A stretch of 64,000 nt of DNA from Cristatella mucedo (taxonomy: Eukaryota > Bryozoa > Phylactolaemata > Cristatellidae), in NCBI GenBank assembly GCA_009760855.2, contig WPIO01000042.1, forward strand, positions 2,018,001-2,082,000, written 5' to 3'. The notes under the pieces were generated by a model, which was given only the letters and a program-made list of their open reading frames with translations, was not told the DNA's origin and searched no databases. The translations under genes were made by a program, and so were the position numbers. How positions within the stretch are numbered: the first letter of the stretch is position 1; every line of letters begins with the position of its first letter. Below are positions 13,830 through 58,310 of the stretch, one piece after another.

Positions 13830-15800
13830 GCAGAGACTATCGATTCGGTGTCGAGAGAACAGGTAATTTTGTCAGCTTAAAAAGATCACGGTAGTTCATC
13901 CAACCGGATTTGTCGACACCCCCGGCCTCTGCCGAACATACCGAGGTTCGTCTAAGGAGAGCATAAGCTAATTACGATTGTCGTCTCGCTCGACCGGGCC
14001 GGGTCAGGGATGAACAACCCGCCGAGCAGCGCCGGAGTGGACGGCGCTGCTCGGCCTGCGAGTGCGAAGCATTGCTCGTAGGGCGGAGTGGGAAGACGGT
14101 AAGTAGAAGCAGTTCGCGTCCTCGGCTCTCTTCTGGTCACTCCTATTCCGCTCCTTCGTCCTGCCTCGGCAGCCGGAACTCGGCAGCTCGGCAGCCGGAA
14201 GTGAGCCCGACGGTGCGCCCAGCCCGCACTGGTGCCGCGACGGTTTCTTCCTCGAACGGCTCGGTACACGCGAAAGGCGGTTGTCGGCGATTGCCAAAGA
14301 TCGAGAAGGGATCACGATCGCGAGCTGCATCGCAACGAACTTTGGCGTCGTCCGCCGTCGGCTTCAACGCTGCAAGTGGCCCACGTTGGCCGCGTCGGCG
14401 GAAGCGCAGCGGCGACGTCGCGGTTGTTAGGCGGCTGTTCGTCGCTTCGTCGCGGAACATCTGAAAGTTCGCGCGCGAGCGCGCCGCACGCGCGCAGCGT
14501 CGGTGGCGGCGATATCCGACGGAAAGATGAGCCACGTGCACCCACACGTGCAGATGACCGTCGGTCGCTAAAGGTAATTTATTAAATGACGGCGCCGTTC
14601 TCTTGGCTTATTGGAGTACTGCATTCGAGCAAGTCGGCGGTTCTTATATCTGTGATATCGCAACAGTTGCTTTTTATTATACATCACCGTGCTGCACTCT
14701 CTACGAAGGCGCGCCTTAGCTAAGGGGTGAGGTGCTTGCACTTTCCACGACCCGCGGATGGGCTCTCGAGGTCTGCTGGCGAAAACACGGGACTCGCTGT
14801 ACTCACAAGAGATGGGATATCCGTAACGATTCGTCTACGGCTGCACAAATAAGTCCGTGGAATCCGCTGAATCCTACCTTTATTTATCGTTATTTAAGGC
14901 GAACGGGTAAGTTCCATTAGTGCCAACCAGTTAGTGCCAACCAGGGTGTGTAACGCGACGCCCCGACCTTCGCAGAATCGAAACCGCCCGACCCCGCCTA
15001 GCACTCCACCTTGCGGCGCTGCACGGCGTTTATTTGCGGGCGTCGGCAGCCGGCCTGCCGCTAATGGCTCGCCGAACAGAAGCAGTCGGCGCAGCGCGGC
15101 CGCTCTCGCTGGGCGGTCAGCGCGCTCCTTCCCTAAAAAGGCACCGCCGCCCGTTGAGCAAGCTCGGAAGCGGCGCTCAATCAGCGGAGGGGCGAAGATG
15201 CGGCGACTCGCTCGCTCGGCGCCTCGCTGCCGGGTCGTGCAGCGCTCCATTTATGGGGCTCGAACGAGCAACCGCCGTGGTAAGCCGCCGCCGAGGTGGT
15301 AAGCCGCCGCCGCCGCCGCGGGTGGCCCAGCTCGCTGCTGCACACGGTCTTGCTGGCGGGGAGAGAGGGGGAGGGGGCAAATGCCACCTGCCCCTCTCTC
15401 CCGCAATGCACCTCTACCGCAGGCAGCTGTCGGCAGCTTAAGGAGCTGCTGGGCGCTGCAGAGCCCGAGCACCAAAAATCTGGCACTTGGCGCTCCGCAC
15501 TGCGTGGCTCCGACCCAGTCGCACGTAGTACGTGCATGTTTAAAAGAATATGTCCAAATCAGTATGAGCACACACTGTAGTTGGTCCCTAAGTTTTTTTT
15601 TATATGCCAAGTATGCAGTGCACACGTAACGGGTTCTAGCGCTCGCGGAAGCGTGAAAAATGCTGGTCTTGCTGGCGTCCTAAAGCACGGCCAGCAGGTA
15701 ATAAACACTGCATTCTTAAATGCAACGATGCAGAAGGCAATAGAGCCTAGCAGAGATCAAGAGCATCGATAGCTTACTATGTCTGTGCAAAGCCAGGCAT
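13830..15800. other. GC-rich intergenic stretch, no gene recognised
   Basis: From about 13.9 to 15.5 kb the sequence is rich in CG dinucleotides, so all six frames stay open for up to ~135 codons. The frames overlap on both strands and none shows a known motif or an ordered splice pattern. It could be a CpG-rich promoter region of an unseen gene or simply GC-rich DNA. Confidence 0.5.
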
Positions 15801-15819
15801 AACAAACACTCACTAGTTT

Positions 15820-16105
15820 GAAGTACAACGTACACCTAAAAGCCATCTACTCTCCAACTGCCGACTATGGCACATCTTTTTCAGCGGTCCTGAACTGCTA
15901 CTTCTATGCTACTCACTACCTCAACTGCTCTCCTAACTCTGCTATGCTTCCCACTTTCTCTTTGTTGCGTGAGACGAAGTCTGTTGGCTACCGAATGCCT
16001 ACCGAAAGCCGCTTAGGCCGTGAGTGCGCTATACAAAACTCTCCTGCGTACCACCCACATGGTCTTTTTGACTTTGTGGAGTTACTGACGGAGATACAGT
16101 CAATC
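15820..16105 (+). mobile_element. LINE family A, 3' end fragment
   Basis: The translation contains IYSPTADYGTSFSAVLNCYF, THYLNCSPNSAMLPTFSLL and CAIQNSPA. This is almost the same as the C-terminal tail of the 18.4-19.7 kb copy. Only the last ~280 nt of the element are present. Confidence 0.85.
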
Positions 16106-17344
16106 ACTTCCACGACTTTACAGCGACTCAACCAAGGTTTATCACCCATCTAGTTCCAAATGCGGATACATTAAGAACTAGTAATAATCTAAACCATCGT
16201 AACAATTTAAGCAATTTATGCGACCTAGTTTCAATTTACATCTAAACTCCTCCGATCGATTAACATTGTCATCAGCCAAGATAATGAAGCCCAAAAATCG
16301 GTATGTAGTAAGACTCGGAGCTTGGCTTAACACTCACGTTACGCTCTACCTTACATTTCCAACTATTGTTTTCACACGTCTTCCAAACTGGAGGTTGCTG
16401 TAGCTGCCTTGTTTTTGTCTTCATCGCCGAGAATCGAGAATACCGCAGAATCGAGCAGGGCTTAATCAAACGCATCATGCCAACCTCGGCCCGATACTGA
16501 CGCTCAGGACAGCAGCTCCTTATTTTTCAGGAACGCGAGCAAGTTTAGCCTTCAGCAGTATCTCTGTGGAGACCGGAACATTATCTCAATAATATGACGC
16601 GAACGCCGAACTAAACACTGCCCAAGCTATTTCCTCATCGAGCAGGTGACGATGACTGTCAGTCATAATGTGACCCGCAGAGAGACCCTGTCTGTACTGC
16701 GTAATGGAAAACTAGTTGAGTAGCTTGACCAGCAGCAGAGGAGCCGTCCATCAAGAGAAGCCTTAGCAGCGCACGGTCAGTTTGCACGTTTTGTGGTATC
16801 GAGGCTAGCTACACTTACTGGCACCAAAGAGGCACCAGCTGGAAAAAGAAGAAACATCACTTGCTCTATAGAATCTTTAGATAAGTTTAAGAAACCTGTC
16901 ACGTGCAGGCTAACAGCAGCCATTTAATTACTTTCGCATAGAATCACCAACACTGGCATTCCAAGCCTTACATCTAATTTCCTTATTTCACTGCACTTAG
17001 CACCACGGCTTATAATCTGCTTACACTGGTCACGTTACGCCCTTGCCGTAGGTTCCTCCTTTTCGCCATCGTAAAAAAATTATGATCTTGCTTTATAATA
17101 GTCACATCGTTAACAGTGGTAATTAGTATTTCGAATTCTGCCCAAAGAGATACTTATCTCTAATCAATCAAGGGCAATACAGCACGAAAGCTGAATAGAA
17201 GCGATGACCAATGTTTATGAAAACAGTGCTTCTTGAATAGAAAGAACATCCAAAGTCACCGAAACGTCACAGCCGCTAGTTAATAGGTCTCCATAATAAT
17301 GAGGCTTACTTAGCCACGCACACGTAAGCAGTGAACAGGTAAGC

Positions 17345-18190
17345 TATATAATAAAAAAATAATAATGCACTTGATAAAGTGCCCTCAGAGAACTCAATCT
17401 CTTCCTAGGCGCTTTACATTTGCTGCAAAGGGAAACGCGATTAAATCGTGACTAATATCATGCTTGATAAGCAACATGAACAACGTGGTTAGGGGGACAT
17501 GCACACGGTAAGCATGCAAATGTGATTAGTGGCAGCATGCACAGTGTCAGCACGAATAAACGCATGAATGACGAATCACAGGGACCCACTAAATGCTGTC
17601 CTAAATAGGTGTGTTTTTAAGTTCTTTTTAAATGTGGTTCAGTCAGGGGATGTTCTGACGCAAGTCGGGAGTGAGTTCCAGGCTTTGGGAGCATACGAAC
17701 TAAGTGCACGGTCTCGAAAGGATTTGAGGTTTGTACGAGGTGGTGGTAAACTGTTGGATTCCGAAAGGCGGGTGGTACGATGCTTGACCTGGTAGGGGAG
17801 TAGATCTGAGAAAAACAGGTAAGCGATGTGCAGGTAAGCGATGCACAGGTAAGAAAGCACAGTTTGACTCCGGTGCTATACGTGAGTGTGTCGCTGTCGC
17901 CCTTAGATACGATTTGCAAGGCTTCACAGCACACAAACACACGTAAGGAAGATTCACTCGGCAATAGCAAAGTGGAGCAGTGGAGCAAGTAGCTTTCCAG
18001 CATCGTTTCGATGAAACTCACAAAATCGGTAGGCGACGAGACGTTGGTCAGTAGTGATTTCCGCGACTCGGGAGCACAGTAACTCAAGTCATGGTCTCCG
18101 AGGGATTCTAAGTTAGCTAAGCGCGCGAATAAGTAATCGAGCGAAGTCAGAATGAGGCAGGTTGAGCAGCAGGGGGTCTGATGTGGACCT
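17345..18190 (-). mobile_element. LINE family B, 3' fragment with tail
   Basis: The tail (AGTGCCCTCAGAGAACTCAA on the plus strand) is at 17380-17410, preceded by AATAATAATG. Towards 18 kb the minus strand encodes APKAWNSLPTCVRTSPD. It lies back to back with the family A copy that starts at 18390. Confidence 0.8.
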
Positions 18191-18389
18191 CATTCAGATA
18201 AGATGGCCACAGAAAAAGAGCAAAGCTACCTAAAAGGGAGTGACTGAATCTTAATATCAATACCGGCTGCTTTATAGGCACAGCCCGTTCAGATTGCAAA
18301 GCAATAAAACTTTGTATTAGTTGCGGCGTTTAGGACAGATAATCCTAGCTGCTGGGTATTGCCGCGTAAGAACTTTAGTGCACGGGCAA

Positions 18390-19660
18390 GATGACCTATA
18401 AGCAGCGACTTAGAGACGAAGCACTGGCGTGGTTTAAATCATACTTGTCTGATCGTGTTCAATCCGTGTTGTGTGGGGGTCAGGTCTCAGACATGAGAAG
18501 GGTCACCTGTGGAGTCCCTCAAGGGTCAAGGGTCTGTACTTGGTCCCTTGCTGTTCTCCATTTATACGCAACCTCTGGGGAAAGTGATTAAGGCCCATGG
18601 AATAGGATATCATTTCTATGCTGACGATACTCAACTGTATTTGTCATTTAAACCGTCGGAATCTGCTGCAGCAACTGAGAAACTGAATGCTTGCCTTGCC
18701 GATATTCGATCCTGGATGTTGGAAAACTTCCTGAAATTAAATGATGCTAAAACCGAACTGCTTCTCATAGGACACCCTAAGCGTGTGGCTGGATTAAAAG
18801 GCTTTGCTGTACTAATAGGTGATGCTATTGTGCGACCTTCACCACATGCTCGTAATCTAGGTGTCGTGTTCGACAGCTGCCTCAATTTCAAAAGCTTCAT
18901 TCAGAAGACTGCCTCTACAGCTAGCCATCACATCCGATCCCTATCCAAGATTAGAAGCTGTCTCCCACAGTGGCTTGTAAAAAATTTAACTAGCTCTTTA
19001 GTTCTGTCTCGGCTTGATTATTGTAATTCCCTTTTGGCTGGGCTACCAAAGAAAGCTATTATGCCACTACAGCGGACTATGAATATGGCTGCAAGGCTGG
19101 TCTTCAAGTCCCAGCGGTTTGAGCACTTGTCACCTTTGCTGAAAGAGCTAGAATGGTTGCCGTTTGAGCAAAGGATACAGAGCAAAGCTCTTACGCTGAC
19201 CCACAAGGCCCGCCACGGCTTGGCTCCTTCATACCTAGCTGAACTGCTGCATCAGTTTCAGCCTGTTCGCGCCCTCAGGTCCTGTGTGGACTATAAATTA
19301 GCTGTCCCATTCCTCCGCTTAAAAGACAGTTGGCGACAGAAGCTTTAGCTCTGCAGGTCCTAGACTGTGGAACTCGCTTCCACAATTCTTACGCAACGAC
19401 ATCTACTCTCCAACTGCCGACTATGGCACATCTTTTTCAGCGGTCCTGAACTGCTACTTCTATGCTACTCACTACCTCAACTGCTCTCCTGACTCGGCTA
19501 TGCTTCCCACTTTCTCTTTGTTGCATGAGACGAAGTCTGTTGGCTACCGAACGCGTACCGAAAGCCGCTTAGGCTGTGAGTGGGCTATACAAAACTCTCC
19601 TGCGTAACGCCCACATGGTCTTTATGACTTTGTGGAGTTACAGACGGAGATACATTAGAG
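18390..19660 (+). mobile_element. LINE family A, reverse-transcriptase fragment (broken)
   Basis: This is the best-preserved reverse transcriptase in the window. The reading frame begins near LRDEALAWFKSYLSDRVQ and contains TCGVPQGS. A frameshift near 18530 moves it to the frame [16 protein letters not shown]. The catalytic box reads [14 protein letters not shown]. The thumb region contains [15 protein letters not shown], and [20 protein letters not shown] lies near the end. A conserved C-terminal region follows (WNSLPQFLRNDIYSPTADYG ... THYLNCSP), interrupted by a stop. The sequence type is CR1/L2-like non-LTR. The 5' part is missing and the copy cannot encode an intact enzyme. Confidence 0.9.
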
Positions 19661-20799
19661 AAGCCACCAAGTAAGTCACGAATGCACGAACGAAAGTATG
19701 AGTGCCTTGTCCTTATCCAGGCTGGTCCAATCTTTTCCTATGTTACGCAGGCAAAACGACGAAGACCTGACCGGTGGAGCTGACGTACCGGCCTACAATT
19801 AAGCTATTTCGGACGCAGGCACTCAGATTACAGGCAGAGGAAACTAGAGAAAGGAAGTAGGCCCTTGCTTTTCGCATATTTATTCATAAGGTCTTGTCAT
19901 TGTGTCGTTTCAGAAAGCTTCCTGCCATTCAAGTGCGAATGTCGTGAATGCGTGCTGTTGGGGAGTTGAAAAAGTATGAGATGCTGCAGGGCACAGGGAA
20001 GGTTCAGAGGGGAAAAATTCGTGTCTTCTGCATGAAATTGAGATCCTGCATTGTGCAGCGTGATATTGTGAGGTCGTGGGCTCGGCCTTGCTGCACATGT
20101 GAAGCGCATGAATAGAGATTAAGTTTTTTATGACGCCATACAAATGAATCATACTGTATACTATCCTTATTAGCTCGCTATACACTCACAGCAGTGCTTA
20201 CACAGCAATGTGATTTTTTTCGAAAGCCTTGCAAGTTTTCACTTGTTTTGTAAGGATTTAATGGGTTTCGTAATCGTTAAAGTATCTTTGGAATCAACGA
20301 CTACTGGAAGACTGTGAGAAGTTGCTCAAGTTCTCCGGTCTATTGCCGAATTCTTAAAAGGTAGACTAAATAAGAAATGGCGTCCTAGAAAGATGCTTGA
20401 GCATAACATAAGGCTAGTAATAGATTCACTATCGCTATATACACGGTAGCAGCAAATCTACGCATCTCAGAAGAAGATTGGTATGTGTCGGATCTTGAGG
20501 GCTAGTAGTTATCTGGGCGATGAACTTTGAGATAAGGGCTGCACGGACTGGCACAAAGTTGGATAGTGAACAAAAGAAAGGAACGCAGAAATAAGACTCC
20601 GTGGAGGATACCACCTCGGGGATGCACACGCTGATTGTGTGAATCATGCCAACAACGAAGCTGGAAAAACCGTTGGTTAGATCGCCTCAACGCTTGCTAG
20701 GTACTGCACTGATATGGGCGTGGTTGAAAAGATCATTGATAGTCGACATCAGCCTTTTTGGATTGCGCACCTTCAATTGAAATATTATGCTAATATTAG

Positions 20800-20950
20800 C
20801 TGATTTAATAGCCTCATTGTATAGCTGCAGAAGAGCCCTCACGGCTATTTATACCGATTTTAGTTGGCAATAAAGGATCGCCCACTGCAGGATTCAAACT
20901 CGCGACCTCGGTGGTGAAGAGAGCGAGCCCCTTACCTCCTACATTCTTCT
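20800..20950 (-). mobile_element. SINE family 2
   Basis: The plus strand reads GGCAATAAAGGATCGCCCAC, then TGCAGGATTCAAACTCGCGA (inverted B box) and a GAGCGAGCCCCTTACC segment from the head. Confidence 0.65.
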
Positions 20951-22609
20951 AAAAGCTAGAACTTGCCTTGGCTCTGCTAGTCCTGTTTGAGTAACAGTAA
21001 TCCGCGTATGCCAGTCGGTTGGAAGGTAGTCTCAGATTATTGTCTGCTTTTCAAGATCGATTCTTGTATTCTTACCTAGCTGAACTTTTGCAATGCACCA
21101 AAGCCTGTCGTGGTGATGGCGTACATTGTGCTAGTCAGAGGAGCAGAATCGTCGAGAACAAGGAGAAGCGTCGCTTTGTAGCATTTCACCACGAGGAGGG
21201 TAGATTAGATGGGCGCTTGAACAGTAGGGGCAAGAAGGATCTCTTTTTTGCGCGCAGCTTTAGTATCAAAGTTTTTCGGGTGTCTCGTTTCGATGACTGC
21301 ATGCGGTGCCCAAGAAGGCAAATACTGCAGATTAACCGAGATCCGCAAAGATGCGATTCGATGATTTTGTTCAGATGTGAAGACACTATTAAGAGTAGGT
21401 GTCAACGGTTTTCAATCGTGAGAGGATATCGTACCTTGAGTGTCCTTTGATGTGAGTGGGCCGGTGCAAATGTGCCAGACAGAAATCGAGTCAGCCAGGG
21501 AGGGAAACTCGACGTGCAGAGTTATTGAGACAAAAGTTGTTCATTCGAGCTGAGCTCTGAAATTAAGCAAGTCTCAACACCGGGAGTAGACAGATCACTG
21601 CTCCGTCGGCAGCTGATGGTTGGAGGAGCTCGGAACAAGAGATTTTAATGACGCTCGGTGACTGTAAATGCAGCGAGGAGCTCGTGAAAATTGCTGCGCT
21701 TTTTTTCTTAGGCCAGGAGTTGCGATAGAAAGACGAATTTGTAGGGGTTGCTGCCGGTTAGGATCGGGTGGCTAGTGGGTCAACGCCAGGTCTCTCTGCC
21801 ACGGCGAACCCAATCATGTCGCGTATCAATGGGAGTTTCCGTTGATATGGAACGCGAACTCCGAAGACACATGCTAAGAGTGGCCTGCGAGATTGCAGAC
21901 GGCCTGCTGACTACTGCGACATACCCATAATTAATTCACTGCTTCTCGAGAAATATTCAAATACTGGGAAGCCTGAAACACAGCGAGAGCTACCAGAGGC
22001 TTGTCCCTTACGAGACCCCTCTCGTACTTCCATCTGTACTTCCGGTGGAAGAGGCTTAATTATCGGTCTCTGGTAGAAGCACCGGCAGCCAGAAGTGCTT
22101 TGGGACAGTAGTGAAGAAATGGTAATAAGCATTGGCAATAAAGTAGAATGCAGAAGAACTTCGTCGCTAACGTCTGGCGAAAGTTTAATTACAGATCCAA
22201 TGGGTGCAAGATCGCATACGGACAGAATAGCCGGCACGGAAGCACATGCTGACGAGACGTTGGCCGAAAAGGCAAACCTCGCAGATGTGGCTTTTACTTT
22301 ATTTAACCGAAAATTCTAAAAGACAATTTAAAAAAAGAATTCGCGTAGTAAGCAGCAGCTTCACCTTTCAGGCAACCAATTCCGTCAGTACGTACAGCCA
22401 ATCTAATGTAAGTGGCACCCAGACAAAAGCACACAAGGCTAGCAACCCCGATAAATGTTCGCTCGACAAAAGCGTGAAAATGTTATGATAATTTTTCAAG
22501 CATTTGATTTAATTGATTTAATTGGCCTTTTTCTGCCAAATAAAATACTATTGCACCCAAAACAAACAAATATGCACTGTACCGCTGGTTTAGAAGTGAC
22601 GGTTATTCT

Positions 22610-23935
22610 AATAATACGCTTTTATAGCGCCATCAGAGAACCTAGTCTCTTTGTAGGCACTTTACAGATGCTACATAGAAAGCATTACCAAATGATTGGT
22701 GGTGATATCCGCAAGCAGCAGGCCCATGTAAGCAGGCATATGCACACGAAGTATGAATCACACAGATCCACTAAATGTTGCAATAAATATGTAGGATTCT
22801 AGCTTCTTTTAAATTTCATCATGTCAGTGGACGTTGAGAAGCGCCTCGAGATTGAGCTCAAGACTTTAGGGGAAATACGAATAATATACGCAGTCTCCAA
22901 AGGTTTTGAGGGTCTTACGAGGTACGGCTAAATGATTCGAGTCAGAACAGCTGGTTGCGCAATTCTTGGCCTGGTGGGGGAGTAGTTCTGATAGGTGCGC
23001 TGGAGCCAGAGAATGAAGGGACCTAAAAGTAAGTGACAGAACCTTGAAGTCAATGCGCTGCTTGATTGGTAGCCAATGAAGATCACCGAGTAGAGGTGTG
23101 ATGCTGTAACTGCGGTGCTATCGATAGACCAGCTTATCAGCAGAGTTTTGAACCAACTGCAAGTACTTTATTGCACATGCAGGTAGACCAGCAAGCAGTG
23201 AGCTACAGAAGTCGAGATTGATGTCGTATATGCATAGACCAATTTAGATTTAGCATCCCTGTATAAGCAAGACCGAATTTTATCAACTTTGTGTAGCAGA
23301 AAGAAGGCAGAATTGTCTAGGGAGCTCATGTAGAGTCATCTAATGAAAGGCCACTTTTGAACAGGACGTCTAGATTTCAAAGAAGTTGTTTTTGTCGTCA
23401 TTTAATTTAAGACGGTTTGCGCTGCCATTCATGAGCGGATGTCATCAACATACACAGCAAGGGTGTGGAAAGAATTTGACGCGATGGAGGGCTCAAAGCA
23501 AAGGTACAATTGAGTGTCACCTGCATAAAAGTGAAAGCCTAGATTGTGCTTGTCAATCAAATCGGCAAGAGGGATAGTATAAACCATGAAAAGAACGAGA
23601 CCTTTACAAACCCCTGAGGTACCCCACACTTCAGAGGCTCCTCGGATGATCTTTGTCTATTCGCATCCAAACTATGGAATCTTCCACTGAGATATGACCT
23701 GAACCATTGCAGTGCTGTACCAGTGATGCCCAGGCGAGATGCAATAAGCTCAAGAATGGCTTCGTGATCAATAGTATCAACGCTGCCGAAAGATCAAGCA
23801 GAACAAGCGGAGAGTATTTACCCAGGTCTGCATTTCTGAGAAGGTCGTTATACACCCTAAGTAAAGCTGACTCTGTTAACAGTACTCCAGTTTCTTCATG
23901 CATTAATAATTTAAACTCTGAATACGTAAGATAAC
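22610..23935 (-). mobile_element. LINE family B, reverse-transcriptase fragment
   Basis: On the minus strand: ALLRVYNDLLRNADLGKY with LVLLDLSAA, then GLVLFMVYTIPLADLIDKHN and GFHFYAGDTQLYLCFEPS. In this copy YADD has become YAGD, a change in the catalytic box. The 3' tail at 22620-22675 reads, on this strand, AGTGCCTACAAAGAGACTAG. Frameshifts and stops are present. Confidence 0.85.
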
Positions 23936-24289
23936 ATGTAAGATTTTGAGAAAGCCAGCCAGAATGCCTGCTAAACCATCTTTCCTGGAGCGCAGCTAGT
24001 TGGATGCTTGTTCGATCTCGGACAGAATCTTCGGCGCAAAGTTCAAGATTTCAAGTTTACAACAGAATACTGTGACTACGAAAATCATTGAATGCACGTC
24101 AAAATAATTTTAGCTCTGAGCTTCGTTCCTGTAGGGTATGTTCTTGCTGCTTTGTATGTTTTCGCCAAAGACTGTCCTCCTCTAATGTAACCATTGGTTA
24201 ACTACTAGGAAGATATATTCATTGGCAGACAGCTAAGAGTTTCAGGTCAAAATCCAAGATTTAATTTTTACCTGGAGAATTTTTGGGGT

Positions 24290-25370
24290 CCCGCGAATAG
24301 CTGTTATACAGCTGCCATTTCCACAATATACATTATAAAACTACGGTTTATATTCCAAATTACACAAAATAGTGTTACGGATTTACCCACAAAATTAATT
24401 TCTTGCAATTTGCTTTTTCTTGCACTTTCTCGTGCTATGGCCTTAAATGGCCCGGGTCACCCAGCCTATTTATACATTTAAACGGTGATGCAGCTGCTAT
24501 TTTCACAACAAAAATTCGCGCAACTGCGATTTTGGTATTCCAAATTATCGAGAACATTGTTCAACGTTTACTCACTAAACTTAATGTGATTTCCCTTGCG
24601 CATTCTCATGGTGTGGCCTCTAATGGCCCAGCCCAAACGGCAGCCCTAAATAGTCAAACTGAGATATAGCTGCCATTTATAAATAAAATAAGCTTCGCAC
24701 ACCTGCAGTTTCTTTTGCAAAGTACAGCAAGAAACGATCCACTTTAATCCACCAAATTGCATGCAATAGCGCTTTCGCGATCTTATGCTATGGCCACCAA
24801 TAGGCCGGGCCAGCAAGCCTCTTTACATATTCGAACTGCGATACACATTTCATTTCCACATTAAGCGTTTTACAGCTGTGATTTCGATAATGATTTACAG
24901 ATAACCGTCTTTCAGGTTCACCGAAAAAATTTCACGGCATAGCACGTGGCGTTCTTCATGCTCCGGCCTCCAATGGCCCAGACGAGCGAGCTCCCCTACC
25001 TATTCCAACGGAGATACAGCCACCATTTCCACAGTAGGTGTTGTAAAACTACGGTTTTGATGCCACACTATTGAAAAAGTGTTTCGGGTTTACTCGCCTA
25101 ATTTCACGACATTGGGCTCGCTTGTTCTAATGCTATTGCCACCAATGGCCCGGGCCGCCAGAGGCCATTGACCTATAACGCCTTAGAGCAATAGCATAAA
25201 ATTTGCCGGGTAAATCCGGAACACAATTTTTCATCATAAGCAACCAAAACCACAGTTCGACGACGCCTATTGTTGGAATGTATAATGTATCGCAGTTCGA
25301 AAATGCAGAGCGGGCCGTGCCATTGAAGGTCATTGCGTGAAAACTGGAATTGGCGATATCGCGTTGTTTT
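24290..25370. repeat. Diverged ~175-bp satellite array with an inverted terminal unit
   Basis: Five direct units are marked by a GCTATGGCC..AATGGCCC block at about 24433, 24609, 24786, 24958 and 25131, with spacings of 176, 177, 172 and 173 bp. A second landmark (CAGCTGCCATTTCCAC and variants) gives 182, 176, 177 and 173 bp. From about 25156 the sequence continues as the reverse complement of the unit (CAATAGCATAAAATTTGCC, GTAAATCCGGAACAC) to about 25370. Units differ substantially, so the array is old. Confidence 0.85.
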
Positions 25371-25379
25371 GGTTGGTAA

Positions 25380-31780
<6,401 letters not shown>

Positions 31781-31787
31781 GAACAGC

Positions 31788-57188
<25,401 letters not shown>

Positions 57189-57522
57189 CTGCGAGACAAA
57201 ATAGAATGAGTGCATGCAGAGTCGTTGCCGCCGAACATTTTGCCACTGCCGGGGTTGCAGCCGTTAAGGGCTGCTGCTGCTACCGCGAACTTTGCTGGAC
57301 CGCATACCGCGACGAGACACTGCAGACAACCGTAGCGTCTGGGGTGAACAGCAAAGAGCGAAACTCTTCAGCGCGTTTAGCTCTCGACGGAAGCCGCGCC
57401 CTCGCCCAGGTGGCCACGAAACCGGGGCGAAACCGGCAGCGAAGCCCGCGGTCTAAGGCTCCGGCGCTAGACGGCGTCGACCGCTAAGCAGAATCGCACG
57501 GAGGTCGCCCAATGGCCAGCAC

Positions 57523-57552
57523 CGCGAATTGACGCTGCCGCGTCAATTCGCG
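57523..57552. repeat. Perfect 13-bp inverted repeat
   Basis: CGCGAATTGACGC is followed by TGCC and its exact reverse complement. It lies 335 bp on the 5' side (sense) of the first chordin exon found. A similar 13-bp inverted repeat (CTCAGCCGCCTCG, 9-nt loop) is at 47303-47337 in another chordin intron. Confidence 0.8.
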
Positions 57553-57994
57553 TTGCAGCAATGTCGTTACGGTTGCAGGTAGTGAAGGAGCCACGAGTAA
57601 AGGGGTCATTTTTGCCCCCCCCCCCGATAGGAGGCAGGCCTCTGGGCCACCGTCCGGATTTCTACGCCCCCTATCGACCGTCACCGATGAAAAATCGGCG
57701 TCTTAATTCAATGTGACGAGCCAACGCTGAGTTTACTCGAATAAATGCTATGGCTTTTCGCAATAATCCCTCATTAATTGTGGGTCTAGCTCGCCTAGAT
57801 AAAAATCTAGCGGGTTCTGCCCTCCTAGAGAAAACGTATCGCAGGTCTTTCCCGTCCTCTCCATAATGAAAAGTCCTGGCTCCGCCACCGTTTGCTGGAA
57901 AAACGAAGCGCTATACCTGCCATGCCACCATGACACGCCACTCTCCGTCTGCCATGCGCTTAAACCTCCGGAAGCGATGTTACCGAGAGCAGTA

Positions 57995-58310
57995 AAAGTA
58001 ATATTAATAATAATACGTTTGTACAGTGCCCTCGGAGAACTTGATCTCTTTCTAGGCACTTGACATATGCTATACTTTGCAAGTAAAAGCAGAAACTAAG
58101 ACTGCTCGTGTTTCAATTTGCTCACCAAGGTCAGCTGACTTAACAGCCTCGTTTGCATAGCAGCAGAAGAGCCTCCGCGGCCTTCACTCTACCGCCGCTT
58201 GCATTTATCAATATAGAATCGACCACTGCAGGACTCGAACCCACGACCCGGGTGATGAAGAGCGAGCACCTTACCCATGGGCCTCAGTCTAGGGGTAAGG
58301 TGCTCGCTCT
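57995..58310 (-). mobile_element. SINE family 2 copy next to a LINE-type tail, with inverted head
   Basis: A family B-type tail on the minus strand lies at 57998-58075. Further along are the SINE 2 body and an inverted B box (GGACTCGAACCCACGACC, near 58231). At 58259-58310 the head sequence GAGCGAGCACCTTACCC occurs in both orientations, giving an 18-bp perfect inverted repeat. This suggests two SINE heads joined head to head. Confidence 0.6.

Noticed and set aside
14004-15540. Several frames of 100-135 codons on both strands
   Set aside because: They overlap each other in all frames within CG-rich DNA, show no motif and have no consistent splice structure.
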